Assembly (NCBI RefSeq): GCF_021462225.1
Contig: NC_061804.1
Location: 13,398,740 to 13,462,739 of the forward strand
Direction of reading: 5' to 3'
Length of the DNA: 64,000 bases
Source of the DNA: Girardinichthys multiradiatus
Taxonomy: Eukaryota > Chordata > Actinopteri > Cyprinodontiformes > Goodeidae
Position numbers and translations under genes: made by a program. Shown here piece after piece: positions 1-12,542 of the stretch. Under the pieces are notes generated by a model. It saw nothing but the letters and a program-made list of their open reading frames with translations. It made no database searches and was not told the origin of the DNA. Numbering within the stretch: the first letter of the stretch is position 1; every line of letters starts with the position of its first letter.

Positions 1-544
1 CAAGGTTGCAGCCAACCTTTCCAGCTGGGTTTATTTTGCTCCACTGACAACACAAACGTACTAAAGAGCAATGACACGGCAGATCAAGAAAGACTAAAAA
101 TTAAATAACAGCTACTTATCTGAGTGTTTTAGGATGTATTCTATCAGAGAGAAGAGGCAGGATGGGGCAAAGCTTTTCCTTTTACGGCCTAATTCTCATT
201 AAGGAGAGTTTATTTGCCGAGTGTGGATCATTAGCTATGGCAATAGCCTATTATCAAGCCACTGACACTGAGACAAGGGAGCTTCCTCAAGGTTCAGTGG
301 CTCATAAACACTTGCACTGGCTAGGGTTTTTAGATTAACCAACTCATGTTTAGAACGGCAAATAATGGGAACCAAGTTAAAGCAATTGTGTTGTTTTTTC
401 AGTTAGAAACACTCTGAAAAGTGTTGCAGTAGCTAATTGTTCAGATTTACTTTATGTAATAATTACCAAGACTAAAGCACAAAGGTAATATAGTTACAAC
501 TTTATGTTTATTTAATCAAGATAATGTCGTAAATACATCTGAAA
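1..544 (+). other. fstl4 intron, AT-rich, nothing recognised
   Basis: Ordinary AT-rich intronic sequence. I see no exon with splice sites, no RNA gene and no recognisable repeat. Confidence 0.5.
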
Positions 545-1665
545 CAAGATATTTACATACACTGTATGAAAAAAAATCAAACCCTTTTTTCCCTCACAGT
601 CTGACATTAAAACAGACAAATGTAATGCCATTTTAGGTCAGTTAGGATTAACACTGTCATTTTTCTTTGCTTAATGCCAGAATAATGAGAGGTTTTTATT
701 TTATTTTTTGCAGAAGTTTGGCAGACTTGGCTTTAATATTTTGGGTAACTTTCGACAAGCTGTTCACATTAGTTTGCTGGAATTTTGGCCCAGTCTTCAT
801 GACAGAACCAGTGTAACGGAGGCATGTCTGTAGGTGACCTACAAACTTTTTACCTCAGTCCCATAAGCACATGACACTCTATTGGACTGAGACCAGGGCA
901 TTGTGCTGGCCCCTCCAAAACATTGACTTTGGATGTTACCTCAATATTTCCACTTAATGTTTTTTTCTCATCTATCATCTATTTCAGGAAGTACTCCAGT
1001 CTTGCGGAAAAAAAACCCAAACATCCTGCAACATGATGCTGCCACCTATGTACTTCATAGTTGGGATCGTGTTCTTAGACTTCTCCAAAAAAAGTAATTG
1101 TGTAGATTTGCAAATCTACACAAAGCAAATGTTATCTGACTTTTTATGTTGCTATTGGATTAATGTCTTCCTTACTGAATGGCCTTTCAGGCCACGTAGG
1201 TGCAGGACTTGTTACACTGTGGATATTGGCACTCTTTTACCAGCTTGAACAAGCGTCTTCGCAAGGGATTTTGATCTGAAGTTGACGTGCAAATTTCACA
1301 CTAAAACATGTTTTCTGGGACAAGTTATCCATCTCTTTTCTGACCAATATGATAGCTGGAAATTGTCATAATGCGTATAATTGTTTAAACAGGTGAATAT
1401 GGCACCTTCAGGCACCTGGAAATTGTATGCAAGAATGAACCAGAATTGTGGAGGTCCACAATTCTCTTCCTGATATTTTGGCTGGTTTGACAGATTTCCA
1501 CATGAAGTCGGGAAAGCACAATGTTTGAGGTGTTGCCTTAAAATATGAAAGTTGTGAATTGTTTGTGAATGTAATTCAATCAGACTTACATCTGGGCTTT
1601 CTAAACTCATTAAAGGCATAGTAATCCTAGAGTATGTTAACTTCTAAATTAGAAGAAATGTATAA
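545..1665 (-). mobile_element. Tc1/mariner (Sleeping Beauty/Tdr-like) relic
   Basis: Read on the minus strand, scattered blocks resemble salmonid/cyprinid Tc1 transposons: the block around 1020-1075 corresponds to the 'catgatgctgccacc' stretch of the transposase, 880-960 to a conserved central block, and 1185-1260 and 1400-1500 to the N-terminal half. Possible eroded terminal repeats (tacatacactgtatg near 555 and a gtatgttaacttct stretch near 1633) bound it. Many stops and indels show it is dead. Boundaries are approximate. Confidence 0.65.
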
Positions 1666-4348
1666 ACATACATGGTCTTATTTTTTGACATACAGCAAAT
1701 AGAAGTACTAGAAATGTATGAGAAAAATATTGCATGCTTTCATGTCAGAGATTTTTAAAATGTTTTTAAACAGTGCAAGTAAATATCTTATTTCCACCAC
1801 ATGCAGTTTAAATGTTGACATTGGATTTCTGTAGTGTAGTCCAGAGATCATCAAAGTTTGAGCTGAGTCTACCGAACGGGGTGCAAAAAAAGCAGAGAAA
1901 ATAATAAATAAAGAACCATAGTAGCTAAACGTTCTTCATTAAGTTACGACATAGTAAAAAAAAAAAAAAATAGAAACGACCCATGGTTTTGAATATCTTC
2001 ATTAGCAGTATGTAGTTATTTTTGGCTGATTGGTGTAAAGGAAATCAAATTAACAAGTAGACGACATGAAAATTTTAACTCTTGTCAATTTTCTATCCTT
2101 CATCTGAGAGACTATTCTCTGTCCATGGCTTTGGGAATTTCTTATCCAAACAATATACAGCATTGACAGTTTGCAGAAAGCCACAGCTGGAACTGAAGAA
2201 AAAACTGCTTTGATTTATTGATTGAATGAGGGCCTCTTGTGGAGTTCTCCAAAAGCCCTGAAACCATTTAGGATTATTAAAGTTTATATCTTCAGGAGGT
2301 TAGGTTCTTAACTCTGTAGTGGCCAGTTCAAAAACATGTGATATAATATAAAATTGTGTTTAATAACATGTGATATAATGTAAAAATTAGGGGTCTGACA
2401 CCTATACATCAGCTAGATGCATTCTGGCTCTGTCATTCTAACTTACAGACCAATTGAAACTGTTTTGGTTAATAAGGGTCTATGGCAGCGAGGAAGTGTG
2501 GTTGTATCCCTTTCTTCAATGTTCTTCAGACGTCAATATAGCAATTATTATTAAGGTAAATATGGAATCTTTGGGCCACACTTTTCTTCTGATGCATGTG
2601 ATTGAAAACAGATTTATATATATTTTTTTAGTTTTACAGTGTAAGATTTTCCTAACTTTAAGGGTAAAATGTCATCATTCTCCCCATAGGTGTCAATAGT
2701 GCCTTGGACACTTTTTGATGCACAGTGAAATTCACTTTGACTGTAACTCGATGGTTTTTGGTGCAATCGACCCTGACTGATAACCAGCTGCTTTGAAGCT
2801 CAAAAATCTGATTTTTCTTTTTCTTTTTTCTGATCAGTGATTGCACAATACTTAAGCGATACCAGATCGTGTTGAGGACAGCACTTCTTGATGTGGATGC
2901 TGTTAGTAATTGAGGAAGACTCAGTTCTTTCAAGCATCATTTATGTGTTTTAAAATAAAGTCAAATGAAGCAGAACGATGTAAGAAGCCATTTAAAAGGA
3001 TTTTTAGACATGTCTGTATTTCAGAAAGATTCAGCAAGAAAGAGCAAAACTTTGAACTGATAAAAGGAAGGCTAAAAGGACAGAACCTACTCTTCCATAC
3101 AGTGGCATTACATGACTTCTGCTCTTACCATGATTAATGACCACTAGTGAAGCTAGAAAAAATGTTTAATGCTATTCTTATATCTTCTTTTATCATAGTT
3201 CTTAAAGAGAAAAAAATTAATTGGCTAAAAATCTTTATCAGTAGATCACAGTTTTACCAGAAAGACGTTGTTAATTTGGCATGATATTCTTATCAGTGCA
3301 TCTGAGATTCTTACAGCCATTTCATTAGTTTAAGCTCTTACCTAATTTTCTTACTATCTAGTTCAGAGCAGGCCTTTAGAGACTAACATATTTTTCCTAT
3401 GCACCACATGAATAATCTGAGACAGCTGAATAAGCAACAAAAAAGCCTAACAGCCCCTAACCCACTGTAATAGCTGGGGTTAAACAAATTGTTGAAAATA
3501 AAACCTGCACTACAATTTGAGGTTGAAGGTTCTTGCTGGTCTCCTTAGCAAAACCCAAGTGGTGTATATTATCCATCAAACCAAAGAAATTGTATTTTGT
3601 TTTTGGGAATTTCTGCAATTTAAATGAAACTGTGAGACAGTCATCATCAATTTCACAAAAAGGCTGAGAATGTGTCACATATCAGTGCTGATAAATTACC
3701 ATGACAATTGTGCAACCTTTGAGTCACATTACCTGTGTAGACATAAATAAATGTGGTCATTTTTTTCATTATATTGTCACTTATGATCATCTTTGTAGTT
3801 CTGCTCCCTCTATTGCTTTTATATATTTGTACTTTTTGCCTTTTCTCAGAATGAAACATAGCAAATTATTTATGAGCTGAAATATGGCATAAAAGCTGAA
3901 CTCAAAAGAACTTTAAGGAACAGAAAAGAATAACAATATCTTCTCTATCATATAAAACATCAGTGGGGATTGAGTTGTAGCAGAATTATTTTAATTCATT
4001 AGACAAAACTATTTAAAATGCTTCTTTTACTTTACAAACGAGAACAATCTGGATTTACCAAATAATTTTAAGGCGCCCTGACTGTTTTATATAATTTATT
4101 TGAGCATAGTCATGAATTTAGCTAATTAAAGTGGTGGCTTATTTTAAAAAGCCCCACTTTGATTTAATTTTACTTCAAAGATTTACTTGCTTTTTGTCTG
4201 TCAAGAAAATTATTAGTCAAATGCAAATAACATTTAATTAATGGGGGTTGCATTCCTTGTCTGAAGCGTTATTTTACAACCCACTATAAACTAGAGGTTT
4301 GATATATTTTTAATGCAAAAATGGAGCACAATTTGTTTTTAAGTGAGC
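1666..4348 (+). other. Intron, no gene recognised
   Basis: AT-rich intronic DNA with an A run near 1957. The short open frames here are low-complexity and lack splice-site context or family resemblance. No repeat class recognised. Confidence 0.4.
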
Positions 4349-4384
4349 GGATGGATGGATGGATGGATGGATGGATGGATGGAT
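4349..4384 (+). repeat. (GGAT)9 microsatellite
   Basis: Nine perfect tandem GGAT units. Similar ATCC/GGAT arrays tail Rex3/RTE LINEs in fish (compare 40439), but no LINE sequence adjoins this one, so it is called a simple repeat. Confidence 0.95.
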
Positions 4385-4869
4385 GCTATAAGTTAAAGTA
4401 GCTTGAGCTCAAAACAAGAAATAATTCAGGTTCCATCATCACAGAGCTGGAGTCAATGGCAAACATCAGTTTGTTTTTGTTGATGACCTTTTTTTATACG
4501 ATCTGTGTCACCTGCCACTATATGGCCAGAAAAACAATGCAATCTTATATAGTATTATGGACACGAAGGTTTACTATGAGGTTCATATTTTGACGATGCA
4601 CTGAAGAAGCATCATTATCATCCTCAGAGTCTGTTTTGAATATTCCCTTTTCAAAAACCAGTTACATGCACCTATACAGACCATCAGGTAGCTTGGTATT
4701 GTTGCTTGGGGTGGCAAACATCCTAAAAAATGTTGAACTCAACAAAAACTTGAACTCAAGTGGCGCCTGTTTCCACTGCTCAGCCTTCAGAGGTTTCTAC
4801 AATATGGAATTAACCCGTGGTACTTTCAGTTGACTGAACATGATTTGGAATGGGACACACTTGTCTATA

Positions 4870-5500
4870 TTCAATTCAATTCAATTCAGTTTTATTTATA
4901 TAGCGCCAATTCACAACACACGTTGTCTCAAGGCACTTCACAACAGTCAGGTACATACATTCCAATTAATCCTAACCATTGAACAGTACGGTCAGATTCA
5001 GTTATTTATTCAAATTGGATAAATAGTTTTTCTGTCTAAGGAAACCCAGCAGATTGCATCCAGTCAGTGACTTGCAGCATTAACTCCTCCTGGATGAGCA
5101 TGTAGAGACAGTGGACAGTCACTGGCATTGACTTTGCAGCAATCCCTCATACTGAGCATGCATGTAGCGACAGTGGAGAGGAAAAACTCCCTTTTAACAG
5201 GAAGAAACCTCCAGCAGAACCAGGCTCAGTGTGAGCGGCCATCTGCCACCACCGACTGGGGGTTTGAGAGAACAGAGCAGAGACACAAAGAAGCACTGAT
5301 CAGGAGTCCTTTCTATGGGAAGGAAAAATAAATGTTAATGGATGTAGCTCCTTTAGTTGTTTCACCTAGAAAGAAAGAACAGATAAACTCTGAGCCAGTT
5401 TTCAAGGTTAGAGTCTGAAAAAGAGCACATATAGTTAGTTACAGTTAAGCTCAGTCAATCGCCATGTCTAGGAGAGGTCTCACAGTTGATGCATATCAGA
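4870..5500 (-). mobile_element. 5'-truncated L2-type LINE (3' end only)
   Basis: The left edge is a (tcaat)n array followed by cagttttatttatatagcg. Read on the minus strand this is the 3' terminus of an L2-family LINE ending in a short (TGAAT)n tail. The same 3' UTR is shared with the longer copy starting at 10485 (for example the caaggcacttcacaacagtc and ctgccaccaccgactggggg stretches), so both belong to one family. It carries no coding part. Confidence 0.75.
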
Positions 5501-5990
5501 GCAGAAACCAAACAATGAAGAGGGCAGAAGGACAATGAAGGAACTGTCCGTAGACTTAAAAAATCAGTTTCATTAAACCACAAATGAGGGGGAGAATACA
5601 AAAACATTCTAACCGCTTTGAAAGCCACAAAAGGCGCTGTTTGTGGTCTTTGTTATTTAGAAATGAAAGAAGTTTCGAACTTCCAGGACCTGATGCATTC
5701 CTAAGGCATTTATGGAAGAGTGGACTTATGGATACAGCAGCCCGCTTAAACTTTTCAGAAGTGGCCCTCCATGATGGTCAGTCCAGGTGAAGTTAAATTC
5801 TCTGGTCAAATGAAACCAAAACAGCACTTTTTGGTGTGAACACTGAGCATCATGTCTGAAGAAACACAGGTTCTGCTCTCCACATAGCTAATACCATCTC
5901 TACTGTAAAGCATGAGGGTGGTGGCATCATAGTTTTTTCTGTGGGAGGATCTAGGCCAGTATTCACAAGCAACCTTAAAGACATGTTCAA
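5500..5990 (+). mobile_element. Tc1-like transposase relic
   Basis: On the + strand, degraded Tc1 transposase blocks are visible: a stretch at 5800-5830 (tctggtcaaatgaaaccaaa) equivalent to the 'WSDETK' motif, then 'gcatgagggtggtggcatca' near 5910, equivalent to the motif before MVWG. The reading frame is broken many times. The adjoining L2 3' end (4870-5500) may have inserted into it. Confidence 0.55.
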
Positions 5991-6902
<912 letters not shown>

Positions 6903-6919
6903 TAGTTAATTTCTATGCC

Positions 6920-7555
6920 ACATTTAAAAACAACAAGGTTGACAACAGTGCTTTCGCAAAAACATCATTCAATAAAAATAAAAATAAAAACAAATACAAT
7001 AAAAGCGACTTAAAATAGGTTAAAACAAAGAGACAGCAGAGCATAAAATACCTGATGGGACTCATACCAAAGGCTATTTAAAATGCTAAGTTTTCAGCAT
7101 TGATTTAAAAGCTGGTCAACTTTGCAGCAGTTCAGATATCAGGTGGCAGGTCATTCCAGAGTCTTGGGGCTGCTACTGCAAAAGCCCAATACCTTCAGTG
7201 TTTTATTTTGACCTTGGCTGCACTGAGAGAACCTGGCTGACTGATCATCGTCTTTCTTATAGATATATAGATTGAGCAGCTTTGTTAAATAGCTTAGTGC
7301 AAAAACCATTTAAAACTTTGAAACTAGTCAAAGAATCTTAAAAATGGACTGGTGAGCTTTGTAAACTGGAGAGATCTGTGAAAAGATGAGCTGCAACATT
7401 CTGAATTAGAGATGTTTGTTCAAGACTAATAGAGAACTTAATTAGTCCAATCTAGAGGTGATGAAGACCTGAAAAATCTTTAAAGGTCTTTAGGAGAAAG
7501 ATAATATTTAGCTTGAGAGATGTAACTTAATCAAGAAAACTGGAATTAAACTGTC
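6920..7555 (-). mobile_element. Diverged L2/CR1-type LINE 3' region relic
   Basis: The run from about 7090 (gattaaaagctggtcaactttgc), through 'caggtcattccagagtcttgg' at 7147, to 'gagctgcaacattctgaattag' at 7390 has the layout of minus-strand C-terminal RT/3' UTR of fish L2-like LINEs (compare 12560-12960, with 'gagctggttccactgg' and 'ttgctgcagcattttgaatc'). It is heavily diverged and limits are approximate. Confidence 0.5.
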
Positions 7556-9119
7556 CTTGCTTTCCTTTTCTAATCTCTAAATTAATCTAATTGATTGAAT
7601 GTCTTTGTTTTGACTACAGTCAGTTCGATATAAAATAACTTCTTACTCCAGTAAAACAGGAAAAATAACTAATCCTTTTGTATCTCCTATAGTGCTTGGA
7701 ACATCCAGAACAGTTATAAGCAGAAACAAATAAAACATGCATCTGTGAGAGGGCTTACAGTTTATAAATTAATTCAACTGATTAAAAAATAAGTGCTACT
7801 TCAATGCAGTGCAAGAAAGAGATGACAAATCTAGTTTAAATGCGACGCGGTGTAGATGAGCTTTTAAAAAAGCTTAAAAGTTTTCTTTAATATATTTTTT
7901 CTAAGGCAAAAGTGAGCCGATTCATTCTGTCTAAAAAATTAAAAAATATTGTGTTCAATATTTAGACAGAGAAACAGCAAAATCACTTTTGGATTCTGTT
8001 GAAGTACACAACACTAGCTATGTCTTGTCCCAACACAACACAGTAGGTTTTCTATATAGAAAATAGTGCAAATGTCACACAGAGCACAACTCAGTCCTTT
8101 TATTCCCACATTTTAAGAAGTGTGCATCTGGGACAATTCACCAGCTTCAGATATTAAATCTTATGTAGACATAAGTATAAACAAGTCTATGACAAACAGG
8201 AATATTACCCCAATACTCATCAAATAATTAGAAAAATCATCAAGTGTAATTTCCTAACAATTCAGATGCCTAAATATGTTTCATGAACAGATAATCCTTA
8301 GTTTAATAAATCTGGATCATCTCAGGAAGATTCCTTCAAGCTTTGCATTTTAGGCATTAAGCTGATTTTATTCCATCATCCAAAGATGATCTTTTAAAGC
8401 TCCCTGAGATTTGATGCTTGTAAACTGCAATCTTCAGGTATTCAGATGGTTTATGTGGCTTACGTTTTAGCTTCAATCAAGCCAGTCAATAAAATTCAGC
8501 CAATTCACAAACTCCAAAATGATCAGCTGGGAGTCTTTAAGGACCCTGGTTAATTCAAGTACCATTCATGTGTCAGTTCTGGAGACTACCCAACATTTTA
8601 GAAAATATTTTTTATAAAAATGTTTTTAAAGCCAAACTTTTAAATTTTATAAACAAACCTTTTGTTTTCTAGGCTGAAGGATTTTTAAAAAGTGTAATTG
8701 GGTTTAAATTTAATTTTGTTTTCTTTCCTAAACAACTCAGTGTCACACTTTTACACAGACTTAAATGTATACATATGCCCCCAGTAAAATTTGGATAAAT
8801 GTATTTTAGGTTTAAGACAAACCTCACACTTTTCAATGAGTTTCGGGCATATGTCTTGCTAAGTACTTGAACAATTATCCAGCCAGAATTATTAGAGTCA
8901 TTTAAATCAGTTCCTGGCCTAAACTCAACTTTTAGGAATAGTGCATACATTTTTAGCAGTTTAAGTCTAGTTCGCAAAAACTTAAGAATAGCCTGCTTTA
9001 TATGATATATTATAAACACCCTTATGGTGCATTATTATTCTGCCAGAATTCAATCTTTGTCTCTCTTGATTTGGTAAAAAGTTGCATGATTTAAAGGTTT
9101 TACTCCCTCTGTTACGTCA
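7556..9119 (+). other. Intron, nothing recognised
   Basis: AT-rich intronic sequence. The longest minus-strand open frame (8669-9019) has no recognisable family or splice context. Confidence 0.4.
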
Positions 9120-9260
9120 TACACTTTGTGTAATGCACCAGTACCACCGGCAGTGCAACAAACACACAGCAGGGTGGTACCACAACCACCACCACCACCA
9201 TGCTTGTCAGCAGGTACTGTGTTCTTAGGTTTAAAACCCCTCCATTACTCCTCAAAACTA
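9120..9260 (-). mobile_element. Small Tc1-like relic
   Basis: The stretch ccaccaccaccaccatgctt, followed by a tactgtgttcttagg block, matches the 'cccccaccatgcttcac...ggtatggtgttctt' zone of minus-strand Tc1 transposases. Too short and decayed for subfamily assignment. Confidence 0.4.
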
Positions 9261-9299
9261 ATGAATTGAATCTAACAACAGCAAAAATAGTTAATTAGA

Positions 9300-9550
9300 A
9301 GGTGTTTTTTTGTGTGCAAGGGGTTATTTCTTGGTCGGAACTCTCACTGGATAATGTGAGACTGGTGTTATCTGATCTTAGGCCTATGGAAAACTTGTTA
9401 GCTATACTTAAAAGTACAGTCCTTGGCAGGAAACCAATAATTTCAATGGTCTCTACCAAACCAAGTAGTGTTATATACTCCTGGAATAATACCAGATGCT
9501 TCTTGATAGCTAAAAAAAAAAGTGCTGGTAAGGTACTAATGGATATTTAG
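9300..9550 (+). pseudogene. Tc1-like transposase fragment around the catalytic Glu
   Basis: The open frame contains SDLRPMENLLAILKSTVLG, which aligns by eye with the SPDLNPIENLW.ILK.V block of Tc1 transposases, where E is the third DDE residue. It is a short decaying fragment within the intron with no other domains. Chance resemblance cannot be excluded. Confidence 0.45.
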
Positions 9551-9769
9551 CCAATTGCATTTTGCTCAAAGACAATTGTTAATGAATTGCGAGATTTTTG
9601 CTCATGAAGATTGTATATAAACTTGGGTTTTGAAGAATAATCTAAAGCTGTAAAAAATGTGTTTCAATGTATGTTTTGCTTTTTTTAACCCTGTATTCAC
9701 AGTAGAATCTGGGGCTTAGGCAAATATGTGCATTTCTAATCCCTGTTGAAACACATCTAAGTGGCATCC

Positions 9770-10330
9770 AGTAAGATCAAGTTCCTCAGTCATTTATAGA
9801 GCCAACCAAAAATGAACAACTAATTTATTTATAAAACTCTTTTCATAGGTACTCACAAAGCACATAAGAGATCTGAATACAGAAGACATAAAAGGTCAAT
9901 AGACATAAAAACATGAAAGAAGCCTATAAGAGCATGCATTGGAATATACAAACAAAGGATTACTAAACCAAGTATATACCCTAGCCTGAATGAACAGATC
10001 TTTCTTTTTAAGTGTTCTTTTAAATAATTCGGTGATTTAAGCAATTGCAACTGTGGAGGCAGATTGTTTCACAGCCTCAGGCCACAGCCTGAAAGGCCTG
10101 ATCTCGTTTAGTTCTTAATCTTGTGCGAGGAATGACTGGCAACTTTTGATTTTCAGAATATAGAACAGTCAGAAGTTAAACAGATATACTGGCGCCTGAC
10201 CTTTCACTGTAGTTGTGGGTACTAATACTTTCAAATTAATTCTTAATTACACACCAAGTCAGTGTAATACCAGCAGCAATATGAAGGCATTTACTAGAAT
10301 TTAAGAGGGACCTGCCTGTAGTGTTTGTAT
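9770..10330 (-). mobile_element. L2/CR1-type LINE 3' end relic
   Basis: The left part has a tttataaaactcttttcatag stretch like the 'TTTATTTATA..GCGCTTTTCA' termini of fish LINE 3' ends. The segment near 10020-10130 (attgtttcacagcctcagg, ctgaaaggcctgatctcgtt) corresponds to the C-terminal RT/3' UTR seen in other copies. It lies 150 bases from the larger L2 copy but is too diverged to be part of it. Confidence 0.45.
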
Positions 10331-10932
10331 GACTTGTTTAATCCAGAAGATGAGGCAAGGCACACATGATGCATTATATAATACATTTTTTGTTCAATGC
10401 ATTATATCACTTTAAGAAAATGATCAGCTTTTACATTGATGTACAGTGATGTTCATACGAAAAGGAAGACTGTACTGCCTCTTTCAATTCAATTCAATTC
10501 AGTTTTATTTATATAACGCCAATTCACAACACATGTTGTCTCAAGGCACTTCACAACAGTCAGGTACATACATTCCAATTAATCCTAACAATTGAACAGT
10601 GCAGTCGGAGTTAGCTTTTTATTCAAATTGGATAAAACGATTTTCTATCTAAGGAAACCCAGCAGATTGCATCCAGTCAGTTACTTGCAGCATTCCCTCC
10701 TCCCGGATGAGCATGTAGAGACAGTGGACAGTCACTGGCGTTGACTTTGCAGCAATCCCTCATACTGAGCATGCATGTAGCAACAGTGGAGAGGAAAAAA
10801 CTCCCTTTTAACAGGAAGAAACCTCCAGCAGAACCAGGCTCAGTGTGAGCGGCCATCTGCCACGACCGACTGGGGGTTTGAGAGAACAGAGCAGAGACAC
10901 AAAAAGAACACAGAAGCACTGATCCAGAAGTA

Positions 10933-12540
10933 CAGGTCCTTCTCAAAATATTAGCATATTGTGATAAAGTTCATTATTTTCCATAATGTCATGATGAAAA
11001 TTTAACATTCATATATTTTAGATTCATTGCACACTAACTGAAATATTTCAGGTCTTTTATTGTCTTAATACGGATGATTTTGGCATACAGCTCATGAAAA
11101 CCCAAAATTCCTATCTCACAAAATTAGCATATTTCATCCGACCAAAAAAAGAAAAGTGTTTTTAATACAAAAAACGTCAACCTTCAAATAATCATGTACA
11201 GTTATGCACTCAATACTTGGTCGGGAATCCTTTGGCAGAAATGACTGCTTCAATGCGGCGTGGCATGGAGGCAATCAGCCTGTGGCACTGCTGAGGTCTT
11301 ATGGAGGCCCAGGATGCTTCGATAGCGGCCTTTAGCTCATCCAGAGTGTTGGGTCTTGAGTCTCTCAACATTCTCTTCACAATATCCCACAGATTCTCTA
11401 TGGGGTTCAGGTCAGGAGAGTTGGCAGGCCAATTGAGCACAGTGATACCATGGTCAGTAAACCATTTACCAGTGGTTTTGGCACTGTGAGCAGGTGCCAG
11501 GTCGTGCTGAAAAATGAAATCTTCATCTCCATAAAGCTTTTCAGCAGATGGAAGCATGAAGTGCTCCAAAATCTCCTGATAGCTAGCTGCATTGACCCTG
11601 CCCTTGATAAAACACAGTGGACCAACACCAGCAGCTGACACGGCACCCCAGACCATCACTGACTGTGGGTACTTGAGACTGGACTTTTGGCATTTTGGCA
11701 TTTCCTTCTCCCCAGTCTTCCTCCAGACTCTGGCACCTTGATTTCCAAATGACATGCAGAATTTGCTTTCATCCGAAAAAAGTACTTTGGACCACTGAGC
11801 AACAGTCCAGTGCTGCTTCTCTGTAGCCCAGGTCAGGCGCTTCTGCCGCTGTTTCTGGTTCAAAAGTGGCTTGACCTGGGGAATGCGGCACCTGTAGCCC
11901 ATTTCCTACACACGCCTGTGCACGGTGGCTCTGGATGTTTCTACTCCAGACTCAGTCCACTGCTTCCGCAGGTCCCCCAAGGTCTGGAATCGGCCCTTCT
12001 CCACAATCTAAAAGGGTCCGGTCACCTCTTCTCGTTGTGCAGCGTTTTCTGCCACACTTTTTCCTTCCCACAGACTTCCCACTGAGGTGCCTTGATACAG
12101 CACTCTGGGAACAGCCTATTCGTTCAGAAATTTCTTTCTGTGTCTTACCCTCTTGCTTGAGGGTGTCAATAGTGGCCTTCTTCACAGCAGTCAGGTCGGC
12201 AGTCTTACCCATGATTGGGGTTTTGAGTGATGAACCAGGCTGGGAGTTTTAAAGGCCTCAGGAATCTTTTGCAGGTGTTTAGAGTTAACTCGTTGATTCA
12301 GATGATTAGGTTCATAGCTCGTTTAGAGACCCTTTTAATAATATGCTAATTTTGTGAGATAGGAATTTTGGGTTTTCATGAGCTGTATGCCAAAATCATC
12401 CATTTTAAGACAATAAAAGACCTGAAATATTTCAGTTAGTGTGCAATGAATCTAAAATATATGAATGTTAAATTTTCATCATTACATTATGGAAAATAAT
12501 GAACTTTATTACAATATGCTAATATTTTGAGAAGGACCTG
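10933..12540 (-). mobile_element. Tc1-like DNA transposon, 1608 bp, inserted in the L2 LINE
   Basis: The element begins CAGGTCCTTCTCAAAATATT and ends with the complementary AATATTTTGAGAAGGACCTG, flanked by TA target duplications at 10931-10932 and 12541-12542. Outside it, L2 sequence is continuous, so the Tc1 landed in the LINE near the end of ORF2. The terminal repeats extend inward at least 90 bases with high identity. The transposase is described separately. The nearly identical termini suggest a fairly young insertion, younger than the L2. Confidence 0.95.
11210..12212 (-). pseudogene. Tc1 transposase (DD34E), one frameshift and one stop
   Basis: The N-terminal frame (11952-12212) holds the paired-type helix-turn-helix: MGKTADLTAVKKATIDTLKQ through IGCSQSAVSRHLSG. 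The second frame (11210-11902, 230 aa) holds the catalytic domain with LFSDESKF (Asp44), FQHDLAPAHS (Asp134) and SPDLNPIENLWD (Glu169). That gives a 34-residue spacing between the last two acidic residues, the Tc1 signature. The frames differ by one, with the shift near 12010 and an in-frame TAG near 11908 between them. Total length would be about 334 codons, normal for Tc1. The copy is inactive but all three catalytic residues survive. Confidence 0.88.
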
Positions 12541-12542
12541 TA

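Noticed and set aside
8669..9019. 116-codon minus-strand open frame as a gene
   Set aside because: AT-rich, lysine/leucine/serine-rich composition, no splice context and no recognisable domain.
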